This document shows, one piece after another, positions 22,458 through 34,729 of a DNA stretch of 64,000 nucleotides. The stretch spans positions 881,909-945,908 of the forward strand of contig JALRME010000001.1 in the NCBI GenBank assembly GCA_026120035.1, in the 5' to 3' direction. A model generated the notes under the pieces. That model was given only the letters and a program-made list of their open reading frames with translations, was not told where the DNA came from and searched no databases. How positions within the stretch are numbered: the first letter of the stretch is position 1; each line of letters starts with the position of its first letter. Both the position numbers and the translations under genes were made by a program. The stretch comes from Coleophoma eucalyptorum. Taxonomy: Eukaryota > Ascomycota > Leotiomycetes > Helotiales > Dermateaceae.

Positions 22458-24109
22458 ATGTCATCCGAAGATAAAGATATTCTGGCAAAGATCAGCCAGC
22501 TTGCTGGTACGTTCAGTCATTAGAGCGCGGTTGTTCGCACAGTTCTAACAGCAAAACAGGTCAAATCAATCGGCATAAGAACACTCAGCAATCCTCTAGC
22601 TCTGATACACACCAGGCAAGATTCCAACCTTCAGCAGGCAGTCGTGGAAGTACGGAGCCACACTCCACATTAAGCCATTTGCCCACTGACATGCCGAAAG
22701 ATTTCTCTCAACCAGCAACCGGATGGCGTCGTGGACCATACCCGCCTCCCAGAGGTCATTCCAGAGGTGGCAGACCAGCGCAAGTTCACCGACATCGCAC
22801 TCTTGTTCTTAACGGCAGCACAAGTACTCCAAATGATTCGGCAGAGTCCTCTGCTAATGACGATGCAACTTCGAAGACAAATGCTTCACCATCATGGGTC
22901 ACAAAGACTGACCGCCACCTACAACTAATCAATACGTCCATATTTGAGAAGGAAACACAAACTCGTGCGAAGGCAATTGAGGAGACGCGGCTGCAAAAGT
23001 TGAAACAGCGCGACGAACGGGAAAAGCTGAAATTAAGCAAACATTTACAACGTGGAGCAGCGGTAGCAGCAAATTCATCCTCGCCAGGAAATTTTGAAAT
23101 CGTTGTCCAAGGCATCCACTTCGAAGTGGCCAAGAATGGGAGCAAGCTTGTGAAGGTTTCTGGTGAGAATTTGCAGACGGATACAACCTCTGGGGTTGGT
23201 TTGCGGGCGTTCGGGCTAGGCTCATCTCATCTAGGTGATCAAAACTCAGCAAAGTCGACCCCAAAGACGGCTATGGTTGGCGGTGTTCGATTTCACAGAA
23301 GCAAAAACGGCAACATGTATAGAGCTGGAATAATCAAAGCTCAGCGGTATGTATTTTGCACGACAGACATTATAAAATTGCTTACATGGAGAACATAGGA
23401 GATCTGGGGTCGTTCGAAAGATCAACGAACTCTGCAAAACATTCACAACGACGGGTACCTCTTTTCCTTACGACATCTACTTCCTGCGACACCTTATGCT
23501 TCTGAAGCACAAAGGCAAGTCTTCCGAGTTTTGACTGACAAATGATTTCTAGGTTCATGCCTCAAAGGGCCCAGATGCCGGTATATCCATGATCCCACAA
23601 AGGTTGCAGTATGCAAAGAATTTCTTCAGAAGGGTTCATGTCCAAGTGGCGACTCTTGTGACCTCTCACATGATCTTACTCCAGAAAGGACCCCAACATG
23701 CTTGCATTTTGCGAAGGGCAATTGCTCAAACCCCACTTGTCGATACACTCACGTACATGTGTCTCCAAATGCTCTCAATTGTAGAGCATTTGGGATATAT
23801 GGTTACTGCGAGAAGGGAGCACGCTGTGCTGAACGCCATGCTCATGAGTGCCCTGACTTCAGCAATACAGGAACATGCCCGACCAAAGGTTGTAAATTGA
23901 TTCATCGCCACAAAGCGAGTATTATTCGAAGAAACGCAGCTGCAGGGGATGCAGGCGTAGAGGAGGAAAATAGTGATCTCTCGAGTGATGAGGGTGAAGA
24001 GATTGATAGTGATGATGTTGATTCTGACGACCTTGAGTTCCTCGGTGATGATGATGGACAAGTTGATACGGATGTTCCTATGCAACAGGACTTCGTACAG
24101 CTTTCATGA
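22458..24109 (+). CDS. CCCH zinc-finger protein (ZC3H3-like), five fingers
   Basis: Predicted RNA-binding nuclear protein. Four exons, 22458-22506, 22560-23346, 23399-23454 and 23553-24109, give 482 aa (1449 nt, in frame). The third join rebuilds the first finger (CKTFTTTG then SCLKGPRCRYIH). Four more CCCH fingers follow in tandem: VCKEFLQKGSC..CDLSH, TCLHFAKGNCSNPTCRYTH, NCRAFGIYGYC..CAERH and ECPDFSNTGTC..CKLIH. This five-finger array matches animal ZC3H3/Smicl and fungal relatives involved in poly(A) RNA processing. The N-terminal 250 residues are RG- and serine-rich with a coiled segment (KQRDEREKLKLSKHLQ); the C terminus is strongly acidic. The exact orthology is inferred. Confidence 0.87.
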
Positions 24110-26373
24110 TTTATACACTGGACCTGAATCAGACGACGGCCATATGTTTGGCCTAGACTTTCCTTCTCTCGATTTACAGTTCTCATTTTCTGGAGCCTGG
24201 GTTAGTCTCTTATAACGAGCATTTCATGGCGTCTTTGTTCTGTGTAATACCCGGACGAGAAGTCCTTTGGCTGGGAAAGAATTGCGAGTAAAAAAGGAAT
24301 AAAAGTTGTGTACAAGAAGGCGCAAATAGACAGAAAGAAGTCATTTTTATAACTTTCTCGCATTGACTCAAGTTCATTTGACTTAATAACCAGACCTCCT
24401 CGTGTGTTCCATAATCAAGTTTCCTGATTCTGAAAACTGCCTCTCTGTATGTTTGGCCAGTTCTGTTTTACTTTCTCTACTTTGTCATCGACAAGAAAAC
24501 GTCGTATGCCAGAAACATAGAAACTGAGATGCTCAGCCACTTTCAGCATTTCCTTGACCTAGAGCTATTACATCATGTAATTTCCTCTCCTCTTCTTTTT
24601 GCTTTTTGTCTTGCTTTCTGTCTTGCCTTCTTTTTGCATTCTGGTTTACTACTTTCGTTGGCTTGCTGGCAGCTTCTATCAATAAACCAAGCTGGGCCGG
24701 CTGCAAGTCCTTGAGTTGGTCATGACATTCCATCGGCCTCCAAATTTAGGTACCTTGGTGTCTACACCTATGCATCACAGCTTGCGAGAAGTTGCAAGTG
24801 GGTAATTTGGGATGGGGAGATTGGTGTTTTGTTTCAGAAGTTCTCTCGGCGAGCTGGCCTCTTTGTTGTAATTGGTGTCTACACATTTGTGGACGTAAAG
24901 ATTGAGTTCTGTCTATAAGTACAGATTTAAAATTAGGACATCTCACGACGTTCACTGCCTCCTTGCTACTATCTTACATTAGTGAACTTTTGTCGCGGGA
25001 TTACTCCAGGAGATGGATCTGCTTCTCGCAAGGCTACACCAACTGGATGGCTACCACTATCTGCAGCATCATACACAGAGTGACAAGATTTTAAGTTTCG
25101 ATCCTGTCTCTTATTACCCGATCTTATACTTTCATACAAAGGTTGTTTGCTTTTTCCATTCTCACCCTTCGGCTCCAGCACATGTCATCTATCCAAAAGT
25201 TCGCCTTACCTTGCCTTTGCTTAGCTTGGAGTCATTCGAGTATTCTATATTCAGCGCCACTTATATCTAAATTAGGAAATAAACCAACCTCTCTTACTAC
25301 TCTCTTCCTATACACTAACATTCCGTAGAACTGAAAGGAACAAGGTTGTTGATCAGTTGACTCCCCCCAAAAATTCTGTCGGTCTAAAAGATACTCGTCA
25401 TGTCCCGGTGGCTTGCTTGCTTGCCAGCTTACATGCCCACAGAATGAATTTCTGAGGCCCAACCCACACCAACAATTTTGGCACATCTGAGACCTCATCA
25501 TCAAAATGCTTCTCATTTATCGCGGCTCGCTTTACCTTACATTCCCACTTCTTCTCCAGCTAAAATCCACCAAGCTAGAAGAAACGGACTCTGGAACTGA
25601 CAAGTCGGAAGCGCTCCCTACTCCCGTTGGTCTTAAGACAGGTTTAGCAGCCAAATGTCGCCACGGAACGGCAACGGCGTCTAGCGGTGTAGATGTCAAA
25701 GTTTCACAACCTTCGTTGCCTTAGGGACTGACCCTTTTCCCGACAAGCTGGCTTGCGTTGGATAGGTACCTAGGTTTGTACCCACATACATAGGGAAGGG
25801 GTGAGGCGCTTTTGGCGTCTGCATATGTCTCGAAGGCTTGCTCGGGTATTTGGCACTCTCTACAGTAGGCACCTCCAGTACGTATGTGCGCTTTGGGGAC
25901 TGCAGTCCGATTCTCATGCACGAGGGTATTCTTGGACATTTGGGTCCGAAGTCTCTATTTCTATTGACGGACCGGGGAAATGGGAGGAAGGGAAACCAGC
26001 TCTGTTTCGATCATTTTGGCCTGGAGGCCTGTGAGTCAGTCTATGGGTTTACCTACACCGCTATCAACGACAGGAGTAGCAGCATTTCCTCCATTCCACT
26101 CACAAGAATCAAATACCTAACTCAGGTCTTGCTTTCCCGATTCTTGCGCCCGTTGTCATATCAATGCTGTATAGATGAGGTAAGGTAAGTTACTCGGAAA
26201 GTTGGAGGTGCATGTCCCCGGTTACACCGCTTATCCTTTTTTTTCCTGCACGACGCGAAAGCTCATGGCTCGTTGCTCGCCTAGCAAAGAGAAGAATTCT
26301 TTCCCGTATGTGAGTACGTAGGCTGGTAGGGTAGGGCGTCATCAACACAATCGCTATCCAATTCGTATTCGGC

Positions 26374-26416
26374 TTTTACATCGGCATTAACATTGGCATT
26401 GGTATTGGCATTTTCT
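26374..26416. repeat. Degenerate hexamer repeat (ATTGGC/ATTGGT)
   Basis: Short run of imperfect 6-bp units of the type cattgg, about seven copies. A minor simple repeat in the long upstream region of the bZIP gene. Confidence 0.7.
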
Positions 26417-29338
26417 TTTCTTCTTTTCCTCTCTAGTCTCGATACTTGAGGAGTTCAGGCACGAGCAATAATCTCCGATAGTCAATCCGTGGATGACGTT
26501 CGTGGGATTCCTTTGCTTGATTCTGGAAGAAATTTTATTCTCCGGGGGTGGGTTGTGAGGAGAGCGTTGGGTAGTTGGAGGGGAGGATAATGAATGACGA
26601 ATGGGAAGCGAAGAGAGCGCGGGCTGGTTGGAACACCATGTAGTACGCTGCGCTTCTGAAGACCGAAATCTCTCCTTCTCCTGCGAAAAACTCTTGTAAC
26701 AGATCCCTCCCTTCAGATCGGCACTCCATTACCATTACTATTACCATTAACCTGAAATCAAATCTAAATGAAGATTTGGTCCGATCTTCTCTCCTCCCAC
26801 TATTATGAGTTCACTTGAATCTTGAGCTGACACAGAGAGGGAATCCCTGGCGAATTTACTCCAGGATAGATAGACTCACGGATTTGCACCTGGGTAAGGA
26901 ATCGTAGTCGAAAATCACCCGTCGCTCGCGTCGCGCCTTGCAAGATCCCAGTTCAGCCCAGCCGTCAACTTTCTTCTCCCTTCCTTCTCGTCGTATAGAA
27001 TGGGCCGCTTATTTACTTTCAGAAAGCAACTACAAGCTTCTTCCTGTCTCGAAGTGAATAGTACAGATCTTCACAGGATTTTGAAAGGATGGATGAGCGA
27101 CTAAATGCCGTCATTCTTCATCGCCATTTTCTTGCCTCCTTGGATCTGGTTTGACTCAGAGTGGATCCCATTGGCGGCGGTGTTTTCCCAACCTCCCTAT
27201 ATTCTACGGCCGACGATCAAGATCGGATCGCAGACCCGATTAATTCAATATCTTCGGCGGATGCGCGACGGCGAAGAGGAAGGGAGGTAATTCAATGCGA
27301 CTATCCCATAGATTAGATGGATCGTCGCCCATTTCCTCCTGCGCATCTTGATGGTGGTCGTCAACACCGTTACCAAATCAATCTATTGACTTGAAGCCTC
27401 GCATTGCCGACAAAAAATGGCTGGCCCATCGGAAGAGAGATGCAATGATCCGCGGGACTTGGTTTGACAGTTTGCTGTGGAAAATCACTACCGCGGGTAC
27501 TTGTTACTCTTTGTTCACCGATACTTTTGGGGGTACTTTGTTCTCTCCCTGCGCATGGCGGCGGGAAAGAAAAAACCCATTCATCCAGTTCGGACAAAAG
27601 CACGAGAAAATCGGACCAACCCAAGACAAATTGAAAAGAAAAAAAGTAAAGAAAATAAATAAACAAAAACATTATAGAATTAGATTGAAACCTAATAAGA
27701 ATCCACTTTCTGGATAGCTACATGACTCTGGGTCGTTTCTTCCGAAGTTTTCTAGTAGACTAAATCGTCTAGAACAATGCCTTTAACTTCTCTAACAGTT
27801 ACAGAATATGTACATTACCGTAGCTCCCGCCGCCAAATTGTCTAGCCCCCTTCCCCCTCAAGCCGCGCAGTAAGGTGGGAAACGAGCATGACATGACAAG
27901 AAGATTGTAAATGCGGAAAGGGACACAATCCACTTCGGTACCCGGAGTCAAAGCAAGAGGGGGTCCTGTCAGTTAGCGTTTTGCTCCTTGGGCGGGATCT
28001 AGAACCTTTGGGTCGCTTTCTGGATCGGGGTCTTGGTTGGCTGTTCGATAGATGGATGAAGTATTGGAGGATGCCGTGTTGCAACGGTGTGTGAGAAGCT
28101 GAATGGCAAAGGTTGGGAAGGGCCAATCGAAGGCTCTGATTTTTGGATAAGGCTGTTGGGCTCGACGTTGCTTGTAGGATCCTCTCTGATTGATAACAAT
28201 AGAAACTCATAGCATGGCATCGCAAGGTATGGCATTGGGTAGGTATGTACGATACGGCACGGTCTGAAATGCTTACGAGTGCATCGATGATTCAAGAAGT
28301 CGGTCAAGACTTTAGTTCATTGATGAATTCTTGATTTTGAAAGTCCGGCCGGACGAAGAGTACGATATCCGAGGAATCAGTCACTCTAACGTCGTCCCAA
28401 TGATTATTCTACTCGCCGTCCAAGCACGAAGGAGGATAGACGCCGAGAGCATGACGGCATTTCTCCTTGGTTCATTTCCTTGTCACTGAGCTGATCGCTG
28501 CAACTCGCACTAAGATTTCCGAGAAAGAAGAGAGTCCCTCTCTGATCGATTCCCGGCTTGCGAAGAAACCTTACGGCGAAGCTTGCTCGCCTCGCCTCAA
28601 TGCTAGACAAGCATCCAATGTCATAACAAACAATAGAAGGGAGATGATATATGGGATTTTGCCTCTTTCTTTGCTTCTTCTCCTTCTTTTCTTGCCGTCG
28701 GAAGCTAGATTTTACTTTTAATGTGCTAGTTATAGGCTTGTTGGCAAGGTCTTGCCTGGCTGGGGAAATAACTCGGTGGTCCTATTGTTCATGTTCATTC
28801 CGGAGGCGTTGAGCGCGAGGAGTACCTGATGGTAAGTGCTCCTCGGCCTCTTTTCTGTTCGGGTGCCTCTCTCCACCCGCGACTTTGGGCTCAGCGAACA
28901 TGTCCGCGAATGTACGGTGAGAAAGTGGTTTGTGACGGGGTATTGATTGCCTCAGTTGGATGATTGGCGATGATTTGAGCGGTTCCTTGCACGAACATGT
29001 GCCGGCTGTTGGTGGCCTATCAATGAGCTACGCGATGGAGAGCACGAGAAGTGACTCCTCTGCTGTCGCGTTTCGTGCCGTTGTTTGTACCATCACCGCC
29101 GTATCAAGAGAACAGAGTTCCCAATAGGGAGCCATGCTACGAGCCTCCGGTGCAACGAGAGAGAAGGTCACCAACTTGGCCCCGGCCACTGACTTACTTT
29201 GTCATGCACAGCCCTGACTTCCGTCCGACCTATCGGCGATGTCACTCGCAACAAGCATCTCCTTCCATTAGATGGAAATAACAATCATCACAAAAATAAC
29301 AGCGATAGTTGCCTCCTGATATGGAATGGCTTGGGCTT

Positions 29339-29376
29339 GGTAAGGTAGGGTAGGGTAAGGTAAGGTAAGGCAGGGC
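29339..29376. repeat. GGTAA/GGTAG pentamer array
   Basis: Consecutive pentamers of the form GGTAR (R = A or G), about seven units, decaying into GGCAG/GGCAA units to about 29405. It is purine-rich on the plus strand. Confidence 0.8.
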
Positions 29377-29680
29377 ATGACAGGCCAGGGCAAGGCGAGG
29401 CAAGATCATCGAGAGGTCGGCTTGCTTGCCCGCCGGCCCTTTCGCATTCATGCCCAACGGCTGAGGAGCAAGAGACACAGACAAGCGAGACACAACAAAC
29501 CCCAAGTGCGTAACTGAGTGAGAGGAGCGATCGAGGCGACCATGAGGCCATTCGATTCGACGTGACTCTCAGCGTGACTCTCGCTTGGGTGCTCGATTTC
29601 CGGTCTCTGTCCTGGTCCTGTCTTGTCTGTGTCTTCCCCTCCTGGTCAGTAGATAGTCCCAACTTCTATCCGTCGTCCAA

Positions 29681-29768
29681 TCCATCTGCGCATCCATCAT
29701 CGTATCCATCACATCCGTCCCCCGATCATCCATCATCCAGCATCCATCAATCATCCCCCCCCCCCAAC
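29681..29768. repeat. CATC-rich simple repeat ending in a C tract
   Basis: Imperfect tetranucleotide and related units (catc, catcatc) over about 85 bp, ending in a run of more than ten C residues near 29755-29765. It lies in the pyrimidine-rich leader side of the bZIP gene. Confidence 0.75.
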
Positions 29769-30225
29769 CTCAGCACCATACCTGGTCTGGTACCACCGCT
29801 ACTTTGTCTCGTCCTGCACCACTGCACCAAAGCACCAGCACCTGCAACGCTTACACCCGCGCACCCGCCTTGCTTTTCCGTTTCCTCAGCCCTTCCCTGT
29901 CTGCATGGCCGGTGCATGGATGAAGCCAGTACCACAGCTGTTCTTGAGCTCCATCCCGGCCAAAGCCAAAGAAGAGGTCAGTCAGTCAGTCCGCAGTCAG
30001 ATCAGGCTTGTCGGTCGGTAGCGGTCGTACAGGAAAGGGAAAAAGAAAGACAAGAGCAGGCCCAGAGTGGGAAGGCGACGAGCCAGTGGAAAGTCGGGGC
30101 AAGCTTGTCACCACCACCAGAGCTCCCCCATTCGATTGATTATTCTGATCCATCGTCCATCTCGACTCTCCCCCATACCTTGCCTGACTGACTCTGCTCG
30201 GGTCCCACCAGACCGAAGCTTTTGA

Positions 30226-30245
30226 TTGCTTGCTTGCTTGCTTGC
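30226..30245. repeat. (TTGC)5 microsatellite
   Basis: Five perfect tandem TTGC units about 480 bp before the bZIP start codon. Confidence 0.85.
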
Positions 30246-30729
30246 GCGAGCCTTCGCTTTCTCTGTTCCCTTCCTTCCCACTGCCATCCCAGAAACCCAG
30301 CAACCCAGTTTCTCTCGCGCTCTTCCTATTGCCCAGCCCAAGTCGGACGACAGGCAGCTGCAATAATAAGAACGCTGAGGGCCCGTTCCCTTGTTGCGAC
30401 GATCTTTCTTCATACCTGCCACGGTACTTTTAGACGACCTCTTCTACCTTCCTGTTCTTCCTCTTTCCTCGGGAGACAGACATTGATCTACACCACACTT
30501 ATCTACGACACCACCAAACCTATCTGAAGCACCACCACTTCAGATATAGCTCGCTGATCACCACTGTCACGGGCTTCACTCACCAATCTATCCTCTGCCC
30601 ATCGCCGTCTCAGCTTGGTCGACGATAAACCATATTCTATCTATTTTCATCGTGCCTTGCTTCACCTCACCGCCACAGTTAAATCCATCCGATCTTTCGC
30701 CAACCATCCTCACCTCAGAAAATCCCACA

Positions 30730-32681
30730 ATGGCTGCATTTCCAATGCAGCACTATTATAGACCGTCGCCGCTGACGGTCGACACTCACCATACTCACAA
30801 TTACTTTGAGGAAGACGAAGGTAGCATTCTAGACGAGCACATCCTCGACAATAGTGGACTAGATTCCGGCTTAGAGATGTCGCCGCCCATGAACGGCAGC
30901 CGGCGGGAGTCGTTTGCAGTATCCTCAGCATTATTCTCACCCAAGACAGATGAATGGCAGCACGTTGATATGCAACCCATGGCTTCAAACAATCCCTTTG
31001 TTGAGCAGAACAACAACAACCCATTCATGCGTATCGACTCGACCCAGTCATCAGCATACGGCCATCAAGGTTCTGGGTGGGGTATGAATCACGGCTCGGG
31101 AATCAGCACTCCAATGCAAGTTCATGATGGACTACCACAGGAATTCGAGGTTAACGCTCCTGTCTTCCAACAACGACCGGTTCAAACTCCCTTCAGCAAC
31201 TCTGGCAATCAGCAATTACCACTCTTCTCGTCATCTAACACTAGCAACGGTTCAATGCCCACTTCGCCCCAAAAGGAATGGTCAGTATCAGATGCCATGG
31301 ACCACCGCAGTATTCCAAAACGTATGCGACCACACAGCCCAACTCTGCGATCGCATCCAGACATGTCAAGACGAGGTGACGGCATCCGGAAGAAGAATGC
31401 TAGGTTCGACATTCCAGCCGAGCGAAATCTCCTCAACATCGACCAACTCATCGCCCAGTCAAATGACGAGCAGGAGATCAAGGAGCTTAAGCAACAAAAG
31501 CGACTGTTAAGAAACAGACAAGCAGCGTACGTCCTCCCGGACTTTGGTCTCAATTCCCTTTTTGGTTCACACGGCCCACTAACTCTATTTCTAGCCTCGA
31601 TTCTCGCCAACGCAAGAAGCAGCACACTGAGCGTCTTGAAGACGAGAAGAAGCATTATACCGCTCTAATCAATGATCTCGAGGAGGATCTTGCTGAGGCG
31701 AAGCTCGCTCTTGATGAGTGGGCTCGCAAGGAACAGCAATATCAGCAATATATTGAAAACATGCAACTTGAGAAGGAGGAGATGGTGCGAGCTCACACTC
31801 TTGAGACTGGCGACCTCCGTAAGAAGGTTAGCGTACTCACTGAGCATATGTCAAAGTTGGAAACATCTACTATGTCGACTGTTCCAAGCTCCAACGGATT
31901 CGCTACCGATTTTGCCGATATCGACAGTCTCACTATGGATGGCGCATGGGACAATATCTCCTTCCTCAACGACTACCCCGTTGAGGCTGAAGTCAAGATT
32001 GAGAACGCTGTGGTACCTACCAAGAAGGAAGCAACGCTTCTGAGTGAGCCCGAAAAGCCAGCTGCTCAAGGACTACTGCTTATGTTACTCCTCTTCGGTG
32101 CCTTCGTTGCTTCAAAGGGTTCATCCACTTCTTCACCAAGCATTCCAACCATGTCAGATGATGTCCGCGCTGCTTCAGCGACCCTTCTTCAGGATATCTT
32201 CAAGGATGCCGGTGTCCCTCAAACAGCTTCTGGGATTGCCGAAGCCATGGCGCCGCTTCCATCTGGTAGCACCTGGAAAAACATGGCCTCCAACACTGCT
32301 AATGCTATGACGGGCAATAAGATGGTTGGCGTCAGCTCATCAACCCTCGGAGACCTCGCCGACAGCCTTGCTCAACCAACGGAACAACAACGCAACGAAC
32401 AAGTCTTCTCGCTCTCTGCTGCTCAATACGATGGATTGACCTCTCACGATTTCTTGCAAAATACTCCTCCACCATCGACCTCAAAGGGCCGACGCAATCT
32501 TGGAGAAAGCTTGGCAGCCATGCGATCTGACAGCAAGAAATCTGCTGCCGAGGTATACACGCGCTCCTTGCTCTGGGATCAGGTGCCGAGTGAGGTCGTC
32601 CGCAATTTCGCAAAGATGGTTTCAGATTGCAATACTCAGAACAAACAAGCAGACAATGGCGGCACATCCTCCTCCGGATAA
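30730..32681 (+). CDS. bZIP transcription factor with C-terminal hydrophobic segment
   Basis: Two exons, 30730-31526 and 31595-32681, encode 627 aa; the 68-nt intron splits the alanine codon inside the basic region. The basic region reads RLLRNRQAALDSRQRKKQH (about 258-276), matching the bZIP N-x-x-A-A-x-x-S-R pattern, and is followed by a leucine zipper/coiled coil to about residue 345. The N-terminal 250 residues are rich in N, Q, S and P, as in activation domains. Residues 425-438 (GLLLMLLLFGAFVA) are strongly hydrophobic, with about 190 further residues after them. The start ATG at 30730 follows a long leader; the longer frame upstream begins only with GTG. It may be related to the MeaB-type fungal bZIPs, but I am not sure. 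No gene symbol is claimed. Confidence 0.88.
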
Positions 32682-34729
32682 ATAACTCACGACATTCCCA
32701 ATATAGTACATACGACACGTTTTACGGCCTTACGCCACGGCTCTGTTTTTACGATTACGAATTACTTGTCATGTCTTATACGCTCGAGATATGAACTGCT
32801 CACGCATCCTTCCAACATTATCACTAGTCTAGTTTTAGCAAGCGTCGCGTTCTTGGATTTCCTTTTGCTCTTTAACGGCAATTTTTCTATACATCACTAG
32901 CATTTTCCGGGGTTTATTTCTTATCATTTATGGTCATGTTTGTCTTTTTATCATAGCACAGCGCATGGTTCGGAAATTCGTTTCAAGGGAAACAAATTGG
33001 TTTCCTTTACCTCCAACACAACAGTCAGCTAGTCAGCCAGACTTCTTTTTCCGGGAGATGTATAAATGGCAGTAAGCATGAATATGGAGCGGGCAGGAGG
33101 AAAGGGAGGGATGGAAGGATCATTGGAATGGAGGCCTGGAGCGCGAAAGGTCATGGATAGGATATGGAGGATTTCTTTGGATTTTTCTTGCTTTTTTTTC
33201 TTTTTCAATGATTGTGTTTTCCTTGGATCGGATTGGATTGGATATTATCTTTGCTCTTTTTCATGATCATGAAGGGACGAGGACGAAGGCGAGGAACGAA
33301 AGAAGACGATACGAGACCAAAGACCACACGCACACTCTTCACGAGAAACTAAAACGCTATCACTTTTTCTAACGCAAATCGCAAGATGTAGCCATACATC
33401 ACGCACGATACCTTTTGCTTCCTTTGCCTTTCCGTACGACACGAATGAATGGGACGATAATGATTTCTCTGCTTTTCTTCTCTTGATGAGCAGTATTAGC
33501 AGTACGAGAATGAATGGTTGGAATAGTGTCTTTTTTGTATATATGTAGCCAGGAAGGAAGATGGAATTAACTCCCTATTCTCCTTCACCCCCAAGTTTGT
33601 ACACATTTGGTGAACTGTAATTCATGGGTGCACTCACTCCACCCAATGATCAAATTATGTCATGATCTAATCTCATTTCCATCATCTATCACCCTCCCTT
33701 TCTTGGTACCTAACTTAAAAACAGATCCCAAGACCCTCGCATCTGCCTCACATATGCACGAAAAAGCAAGGCTTTCCCCTTCGAGACATGTCTCAAAAGA
33801 GACCGTTCCCCATCCTCACGAACCGTTTTGCTCCACGCACAGTAAGAACGTGCACAATCGATAAAAAAGATGATGACATTGCCCCCAAACCCTACACCTA
33901 CTACCACCTACCCTTTTTTCTTATTTTTGTCTCAAACGTCCAGCCGGAGTGGCTTTTTCCTTCCCCCGCTTCAGATTCCAAGACATCAGCACGGTTTCGT
34001 CCCGTCACCTTTGGCCGGATGCCATACCGGCATGTGGAGAGACAGATACCGTTAGGACAGTGGTAGGTAGAGAGCGGCAGACACGTGAGATGGTTGCAAC
34101 CGAGACAGGCGACCGAGACTTTTTGGGGTGGGCGTGGTGTGAGACCAATTTGGAGGGTGCACCACGAGAGACGAACCACTGTGGTGGTGTACAAGACAGT
34201 GTGCTTCTGGAAATGGTGAACGATGGGGAGGAAATTGCGCAGCAAACGTATGTCAATGTCAGGGATCGTGGCGTCGGGAAGCCCAGCTCAAGACGTCAAT
34301 CAAGTAAGACAATGGTAAGGCACAGTAAGTGTGTGTACAACCCAGGGTATTCTCTTGATTTTTTGGAGTAACTTGACGAATGAAGTAAATGAATACTGAT
34401 CTATAATGGGTCTATTCTTGCGAATGGCTATTATCCGAACTATCTTACTACATGCTCCCTATTTTGGCGGAGAATTATATTTGTCCTTCCAAATCCTATC
34501 CAATAAGAAAATTCCAAAGTGTTAGCCGGTGTTATTAATTTTCCTATCTCGTTTTGTACCGTATACGAAAATCTCGGGACTTTTTGGTGGAGCGTACAGT
34601 TCTTTGTTTGGGGGCCGGATAAACGTTGGCCTATCGTTGTCCAAAAGCAAGAGTCATCTGGAACTTATTTCTCTTTTTTGGTAGGCTGCTCATACACTGG
34701 TATGGCTTATAGGTGACTGGACTGAACTA
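32682..34729. other. Gene-free stretch between convergent bZIP and Nif1-like genes
   Basis: About 2 kb with only short overlapping open frames and no domain. It includes the bZIP 3' UTR (T-rich tracts near 33180-33250) and the unresolved 3' end of the Nif1-like gene. Confidence 0.5.

Larger units (their letters stand above)
24110..30729. other. 6.6 kb gene-poor region upstream of the bZIP gene
   Basis: No open frame in this stretch shows codon structure, splice continuity or a domain I recognise, on either strand. The first part contains the CCCH 3' UTR and AT/CT-rich spacer; from about 28 kb the DNA becomes rich in CT tracts and simple repeats typical of long fungal promoters and 5' leaders. 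Simple repeats inside it are listed separately. A non-coding RNA or a fast-evolving small gene cannot be excluded by eye. Confidence 0.5.

Noticed and set aside
29562..30191. 209-codon plus-strand frame rich in Ser, Pro and His upstream of the bZIP gene
   Set aside because: It is made from CATC and other simple repeats, overlaps frames on the other strand and lacks any domain; most likely leader DNA.
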